Shown one piece after another: positions 4,572-7,640 of a stretch of DNA of 7,640 nt (positions are counted from its first letter, which is position 1; the number at the start of each line of letters is the position of its first letter). Made by a program: the position numbers and the translations under genes. The stretch is taken from assembly GCA_020434085.1 (NCBI GenBank), contig JAGRBM010000113.1:1-7640 (forward strand), read 5' to 3'. The DNA comes from Chrysiogenia bacterium. Lineage in GTDB: Bacteria; JAGRBM01. The notes below the pieces were generated by a model that was not told where the DNA came from, searched no databases, and was given only the letters and a program-made list of their open reading frames with translations.

Positions 4572-6938
4572 TCCTGCCCGGTCGGCCCGCACTTCGATCC
4601 ACCTGGAATCGGATTCGCCCAGTTCGTTCTGGGTCAGCAGCAGGTGCTTGCCCGGCTCGGGAATCCACCACAGGCGCTCATCGGGCAAGGCTTTTCCGAG
4701 ATACTTCCCATCGACGAACCAGCTGAGCGGCGCGCCGGATGCGCCCTCGGCTTCGAGCGGGATTTCCTGCTCGGTTGCCAAACGTCCGCCAATCAAAAAG
4801 ACCACGTGTCCCGGAGGCGGTGAGATGATTGCGGGGCGCCCCTCGGATGCGGGGCGCCTGCATTCGGGGGCAAACGAGGGCGGTTCGGGCAGGGTGCGGT
4901 AGCGGTCCTTGAGCCACCTGCGCACGTTCGCGGGCCAGCGCAGAAAGGTCTGGGGCGCATGGCGTCTGCCCTCCATGCACAGCGGGCCCAGCGCGTGGCC
5001 CGTCTCGAGGTCGATCTCCCGTCGGGTGTGGAAGGGGCAGGGCTTCGAGGGTACGCTCTCGCCGCGGGCGAGGGCCTCCATCGCGTGCGGGCAGGCATCG
5101 GTGGGGACGTAACCCGAATAAGCGCAGAGCCTGACCGGTCGGAGATCCGCCGGCGGCAAGTCCCGGTGGCTCGCATCCTCGGCGGAGGCGAGTCCCTCCA
5201 GCAGGTCGAAGAGAATCGGCCCGGCGGCATCGGCCCCGACGAGTCTGTTGCTCGGTGAGTTGTCGAAGTTGCCGAGCCAGACAACAGCAGTGTAGCGGGG
5301 GCCCGAACCCGACGCCCAGGCATCGCGGTGGCCGAAACTCGTGCCCGTCTTCCAGTGGATACTCGGCGGCATGGCCGAGTAATCACGTCGTCCCGGAAAA
5401 TCCGGGCGATCCCGGAGCGAGAGCGTCTGCCGGGTCAGATAGGTGGCACCTTCGGAAAAAGCGGAGAATCCCTCTGGGGCTGTCTCAGTAGTAGATCCGG
5501 AACTGTTTGCGGGTTGCAGCAGTTCCAGATGCCGGTAGCGGCCGTGATTGGCCAGGCTCGCGAAGAGGCCGGCGATTTCGAGCGGGGTGATCTCGACGCC
5601 GCCGATGGCAGCTGAGAGGCCGTAGTAGCCCGGCTCGCTCCGAAGACTTCGCACGCCCATGGATTGCAGCCTGCCCAGGAATCGCTCGACTCCAACCCTT
5701 CCCAGCAGATTCACGAAGGGGACGTTGAGCGACCAGGAAAGGGCTTCTTCCATGCGCACAAGTCCCCGGAATTCCTGGTCGTAGTTTTCGGGCGAATAGG
5801 AACCGTAGTGAACGGGGATGTCCTCCACCAGCGTTTGCGGAAGAACGATCCCCTGGTCGATTGCGGATGCATAGATGAATGGCTTGAGCAGCGAGCCCGG
5901 CGAGCGCGGCACGTCGAAACCGACAATCTGGGCGCCGTGGTCGTTTTCGAGAAACTCGAAATTGCCGATCAGCGCCTCGATCCGCGCGCTCCGGTGGTCG
6001 GCGATGACGACGGCGCCGTTGAAAATGCCGTCCGCGGCAAGGCTCGCGCGGGCACGGGTTAAGACGCCATCGGCGAATTGTTGCGTGGTTTTATCGAGTG
6101 TCGTGCGAATGCGCGCTTCCAGCGGATTGTTTTCCAGAAGCCAGCGCGCGGCATGGGGCGCCTCACGGGGGAAGGGTTTCAGCGAATGGGGCGCGGCCTT
6201 GGTGAGAGTCGATTCCACCGAAACGGCGGGCCACGGCCAGCCGCGCTCGCCCATGCGCCGGAGGATGGCATCGCGGGCAGCCGTTAACCTGGCAACATGC
6301 GGCTTCGTGGGGTAGCGGCTGTTTGGGTTCTGCGGCACCGCAAGAAGGGTGGCGATCTCCGAAGGCGAGAGCGCATCCGCCCGATGGCCAAAGTAGGCGA
6401 GCGAAGCGGCTTCAAGGCCTTCAATGTTGCGCCCATAGGGGATGAAGCTCAGATAGGCGTGGAGGATCTCCCGCTTGGAAAGGCGCAGTTCCAGTTGCAA
6501 CGCGCGCAGGGCCTCGATGAACTTGGAGCTGAGGGTGCGCGGCCGGGGTTCGAGAACGCGCACGAGCTGCATGGTCAGCGTCGAGGCGCCCGATACCACG
6601 CCGCCTGCGGAGACGTTCTGGAAGAGCGCCCTGACAACCGCCAGCGGGTCCACTCCGGGATGCCACCAGAACCTGCCATCTTCGATCTCGACCAGGGCAG
6701 CCAGATAGTTGGGATCGACTTCGTCCACGGAAACGGGAATCCGCCACTTGTCATCGGTCGAGAGCGTTACATATGCGGGCGTGCCGTCCCGGAAGTAGAC
6801 GACCCGGGAAGGCCCCGCGAGGAGCCGCTCAGGCAGCGGAACGAGGCATGCTGCGGCAACCACGCCCGCGCAGAGCCCGAGCACAAAAAGTGCGACTGCC
6901 CCCAGTGGAGAGCGAACTATTCGAGATAGGAGGCCCAA
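4563..6938 (-). CDS. pbpC: Penicillin-binding protein 1C (bifunctional peptidoglycan synthase)
   Basis: Inner-membrane enzyme with periplasmic catalytic domains: a GT51 glycosyltransferase polymerising lipid II and a transpeptidase-fold domain. The 791-residue product compares with 770 in E. coli PbpC. A membrane anchor lies at about 12-33. The GT51 domain (about 50-230) has catalytic Glu86 in EIEDGRF, SGASTLTMQLVR (116-127) and YGRNIEGLEAAS (168-179). The transpeptidase domain (about 305-585) has nucleophile Ser349 in SLLK, SLN at 403-405 and KTGTS at 530-534, so all active-site motifs are intact. A Cys-containing linker (Cys605, 616, 634, 654, 693) leads to the PBP1C-specific C-terminal beta domain (about 700-785). 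The start is TTG at 6938, preceded by an in-frame stop and by GAGGTGA 7 bases upstream. It overlaps the A2M gene by 22 bases, implying coupled translation. PBP1C with A2M is proposed to repair the wall when proteases breach the outer membrane. Confidence 0.96.
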   Translation of the reverse strand: MGLLSRIVRSPLGAVALFVLGLCAGVVAAACLVPLPERLLAGPSRVVYFRDGTPAYVTLSTDDKWRIPVSVDEVDPNYLAALVEIEDGRFWWHPGVDPLAVVRALFQNVSAGGVVSGASTLTMQLVRVLEPRPRTLSSKFIEALRALQLELRLSKREILHAYLSFIPYGRNIEGLEAASLAYFGHRADALSPSEIATLLAVPQNPNSRYPTKPHVARLTAARDAILRRMGERGWPWPAVSVESTLTKAAPHSLKPFPREAPHAARWLLENNPLEARIRTTLDKTTQQFADGVLTRARASLAADGIFNGAVVIADHRSARIEALIGNFEFLENDHGAQIVGFDVPRSPGSLLKPFIYASAIDQGIVLPQTLVEDIPVHYGSYSPENYDQEFRGLVRMEEALSWSLNVPFVNLLGRVGVERFLGRLQSMGVRSLRSEPGYYGLSAAIGGVEITPLEIAGLFASLANHGRYRHLELLQPANSSGSTTETAPEGFSAFSEGATYLTRQTLSLRDRPDFPGRRDYSAMPPSIHWKTGTSFGHRDAWASGSGPRYTAVVWLGNFDNSPSNRLVGADAAGPILFDLLEGLASAEDASHRDLPPADLRPVRLCAYSGYVPTDACPHAMEALARGESVPSKPCPFHTRREIDLETGHALGPLCMEGRRHAPQTFLRWPANVRRWLKDRYRTLPEPPSFAPECRRPASEGRPAIISPPPGHVVFLIGGRLATEQEIPLEAEGASGAPLSWFVDGKYLGKALPDERLWWIPEPGKHLLLTQNELGESDSRWIEVRADRAGSR

Positions 6939-7640
6939 GGCCCGCTCACCTCAACGACGGTTCCCGCTACCCGCGCCCATTGCTGGGGGTCGTACATCGC
7001 TTCTGCGGCAACGGGCGGGATCGTATAGGAGCCCGCCAGCGTGGCGCGGAGCGCGTAGACCACCTTGCGTGATTCGCGCGCCTTGAGCGCGCCGAAGACC
7101 TCGAAGCGCTCATCGCGGATGTTCATGTAGTCGATTTCCCATTGCTCGCTTTGCTGCACCCAGTTGACGGCATTGTCGCGCCCGAGTCGCGGGTTCTCAA
7201 TCTCCCAACCGGCGGGGAAACGGTCCACCAGGGCGACGTTCCGAATGTCCTCGCGTGTCTGGTTGGTGAGCGTCAGCTCGACGAACACCAGGTCGCCAAG
7301 GCCCACCTTGGAGCCGGGGAACTTGAGCTCGGTGCCGTCGGGCTTGAAGTAGCGTCGCCGAATGTCGAGATCATGCCCGCCGAGCTGGTAGGTCGCGTTC
7401 TCGCGGACACCCTTGCTGGAGAGAATCAAGTAGAGCTTGCCCTTGCCGGTGTCGCCGACGTTGAGTGTCAGGTCCGGGTATTCGCTGGCGCGGTAGACCG
7501 ACCAGCTGCGTTCACTGCTCTGCCTGGGACTGCTTGCGGCCGGGAGTTCTTTCTTCCCGAACATGAGCTGCGGCGGGTCGAAATCACTGGAACCGCTTCC
7601 GGCGATCTTCCCGAGCGCGCTGAGGCTCCAGCCCAGCTCC
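6917..7640 (-). CDS. Bacterial alpha-2-macroglobulin, C-terminal 240 residues (partial, runs off the right edge)
   Basis: Periplasmic protease trap, usually a lipoprotein, that captures invading proteases through a bait region and a thioester. The frame is open from the window edge. Residues before the internal Met at 7564 (ELGWSLSALGKIAGSG and on) continue the same protein, so 7564 is not the start. The visible part is the final beta-sandwich domain (MG10), ending the family in characteristic fashion: DRFPAGWEIENPRL, DERFEVFGAL, VYALRATLAGSYTIPP and AEAMYDPQQWA. This matches the C-terminus of E. coli YfhM. The bait region, any CxEQ thioester and the signal peptide lie outside the window, so whether the thioester is present cannot be judged. 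It overlaps the downstream pbpC by 22 bases in another frame, the conserved A2M-PBP1C pairing. Confidence 0.93.
   Translation of the reverse strand, partial: ELGWSLSALGKIAGSGSSDFDPPQLMFGKKELPAASSPRQSSERSWSVYRASEYPDLTLNVGDTGKGKLYLILSSKGVRENATYQLGGHDLDIRRRYFKPDGTELKFPGSKVGLGDLVFVELTLTNQTREDIRNVALVDRFPAGWEIENPRLGRDNAVNWVQQSEQWEIDYMNIRDERFEVFGALKARESRKVVYALRATLAGSYTIPPVAAEAMYDPQQWARVAGTVVEVSGPWASYLE
6946..6952 (-). promoter_or_regulatory. Shine-Dalgarno site of pbpC
   Basis: The minus strand reads GAGGTGA, a 7-base match to the extended anti-Shine-Dalgarno complement, 7 bases before the TTG start at 6938. It lies inside the end of the A2M coding region. An in-frame stop just upstream leaves no other start, so this site fixes the unusual TTG. 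Confidence 0.75.

Noticed and set aside
4396-4671. Minus-strand frame bridging the pbpC end and the XRE gene
   Set aside because: It overlaps two well-supported genes in other frames and its sequence is Pro/Arg-rich without any motif.
6297-6929. Plus-strand frame of 210 codons antisense to pbpC
   Set aside because: Low-complexity, Arg/Gly-rich shadow of the glycosyltransferase domain, with no family resemblance.
7186-7196. 11-base match (GTCGCGGGTTC) to the T arm of the tRNA, considered as a second attachment site
   Set aside because: It lies inside conserved A2M coding sequence and the match stops before the tRNA 3' end. Such a length can occur by chance in GC-rich DNA.

Overview
The window is GC-rich (about 60-65% by eye) and densely coded, nearly all on the minus strand. 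The organism looks like a Gram-negative bacterium, probably proteobacterial. The evidence is a hexameric (type II) citrate synthase closely resembling E. coli GltA, and a bacterial alpha-2-macroglobulin followed by penicillin-binding protein 1C, a pair typical of bacteria with a periplasm. I cannot name the lineage more closely.

Layout from left to right. (1) 1-1928 is central carbon metabolism: the first 187 codons of a pyruvate kinase gene, a strong intrinsic terminator, and a complete citrate synthase gene (gltA), all on the minus strand. (2) 1929-2247 is a 319-base non-coding stretch holding the gltA leader, candidate gltA promoters, and a candidate plus-strand promoter for the tRNA. (3) 2248-2323 is a complete tRNA-Gly(CCC) gene with encoded CCA. 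(4) 2324-4469 is a small mobile-element cassette next to the tRNA 3' end. It reads, in transcription order on the minus strand, a Cro/C1-type (XRE) regulator, an excisionase-like helix-turn-helix protein, and a tyrosine recombinase. The last two share an ATGA stop/start overlap. (5) 4563-7640 is the alpha-2-macroglobulin gene (C-terminal part only) overlapping a complete pbpC.

The tRNA plus convergent integrase is the usual layout of a tRNA-targeted integrative element. I found no second copy of the tRNA 3' end in the window. Either the element is a small relic whose far end has decayed around 4470-4562, or its far end lies beyond 7640 and pbpC/A2M would lie inside it. The integrase has an unusual catalytic set: Arg replaces His in HxxR, and Asn replaces the second His/Trp.

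No obviously new system is present. The points most worth following are the integrase active site, the missing second attachment site, the tandem repeats and palindrome between tRNA and integrase, and the terminator lying only 25 bases before the pyruvate kinase start.
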